Below, piece by piece: positions 6,648 to 7,193 of a stretch of 7,193 bases of DNA. A model generated the notes under the pieces. The model was not told where the DNA came from, searched no databases, and saw only the letters and a list, made by a program, of their open reading frames with translations. This DNA is from Desulfobacterales bacterium. GTDB taxonomy: Bacteria; Desulfobacterota; Desulfobulbia; Desulfobulbales; BM004. The position numbers and the translations under genes are program-made. The stretch lies in assembly GCA_030621655.1 (NCBI GenBank), contig JAUXHH010000082.1:1-7193 (forward strand), given 5' to 3'. Numbering within the stretch: the first letter of the stretch is position 1; every line of letters starts with the position of its first letter.

Positions 6648-7193
6648 ATGGGCGCTATGGACAATTCTGACACATCACCTAAAATAAACGGCTTGCTTGT
6701 CGGGGGGTCAGGCCTCATCGGCGGTTATCTGCTGCATTATTTTAAAACCAAGACGCCTGAAATTGATGTCAGATCCCCTAATAGCAAAAAACTCAGTCTT
6801 CGCCAACTCGATGACATCATCGGTTACTTTAAGAGAAATAAGCCCGATTTTGTTATTAATTGTGCTATCACGACAATTAAAAGCGATGCCTTACTGTCAT
6901 ACGAAGTCAACTACCTGGGCAGCATAAACCTTGCGCGCGCAGCACTTGCCCTGAATATTCCTTATATTCACATCAGTTCAGCCGCTACTTTGCCGCCAGG
7001 CGAGAACCTGACAGAAGAAGACCATCTGGACCTGGACTCTTCCCTTTCAAATTATGCCAAGTCCAAACTGATGACTGAGATGACCTTAAGGCAGATGCAT
7101 GAAAAGCATGGCCTCCGATATACCCTCATCCGCCTGGGCATAGTCTATGGTGCGCACGATCATAAAATACAGGGTATTAACCGGCTTTTGTTT
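6648..7193 (+). CDS. NAD(P)-dependent epimerase/dehydratase or RmlD-like sugar reductase, extended SDR (C-terminus off the window)
   Basis: The first 182 residues of an extended short-chain dehydrogenase/reductase are visible. The nucleotide-binding turn GGSGLIG (19-25) follows the first beta strand. The segment KPDFVINCA (65-73) and the following VNYLGSINLA (87-96) match the core of sugar-nucleotide SDRs. A candidate catalytic serine lies in HISSAA (108-113), and the YAKSK motif supplies Tyr136 and Lys140. The stretch between the glycine loop and INCA is short, as in dTDP-4-dehydrorhamnose reductases (RmlD), but an epimerase or dehydratase is equally possible and the substrate-binding half is missing. 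No substrate is claimed. ATGs at 6648 and 6657 are both in frame and neither has a clear ribosome binding site; I give the longer form. It diverges from manB, which supports a sugar-nucleotide or polysaccharide role by context only. Confidence 0.85.
   Translation, partial: MGAMDNSDTSPKINGLLVGGSGLIGGYLLHYFKTKTPEIDVRSPNSKKLSLRQLDDIIGYFKRNKPDFVINCAITTIKSDALLSYEVNYLGSINLARAALALNIPYIHISSAATLPPGENLTEEDHLDLDSSLSNYAKSKLMTEMTLRQMHEKHGLRYTLIRLGIVYGAHDHKIQGINRLLF

Overview
This window looks like an ordinary chromosomal region of a Gram-negative bacterium with moderate, slightly AT-leaning base composition. The gene set and the style of the DnaA and monomeric isocitrate dehydrogenase proteins suggest a deltaproteobacterial or Desulfobacterota-type organism. 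That placement is an impression from protein sequence, not a search, and I hold it with low to moderate confidence. I see no transposase, integrase, CRISPR array, tRNA, rRNA or phage gene, and I found no convincing undescribed multi-gene system.

Layout: (1) 1-903, minus strand: the first 301 codons of a dnaA gene, cut by the window edge, with an intact but divergent AAA+ ATPase core. (2) 904-1594: a long AT-rich gap with a small hairpin just upstream of dnaA, A/T tracts, short repeats and a weak candidate terminator, but no cluster of DnaA boxes. (3) 1595-2404, minus: a ComF-family zinc-ribbon/phosphoribosyltransferase protein. (4) 2405-2597: a divergent promoter region. (5) 2598-4817, plus: a complete monomeric NADP-dependent isocitrate dehydrogenase. 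(6) 4818-4999: a convergent gap that holds two overlapping inverted repeats (4879-4971), the most striking non-coding structure here. (7) 5000-6370, minus: a phosphomannomutase of the ManB/CpsG type. (8) 6371-6647: a divergent regulatory gap. (9) 6648-7193, plus: the N-terminal part of an extended short-chain dehydrogenase (sugar epimerase/reductase type), cut by the window end.

No two genes form an obvious operon. dnaA and comF share a strand but are 691 bp apart. icd and manB converge on the repeat element. manB and the SDR gene diverge from a shared 277-bp gap. The last two could both serve sugar-nucleotide and surface polysaccharide synthesis: ManB makes mannose 1-phosphate, the precursor of GDP-mannose, and RmlD-like SDRs modify nucleotide sugars. 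The isocitrate dehydrogenase supplies 2-oxoglutarate and NADPH to central metabolism.
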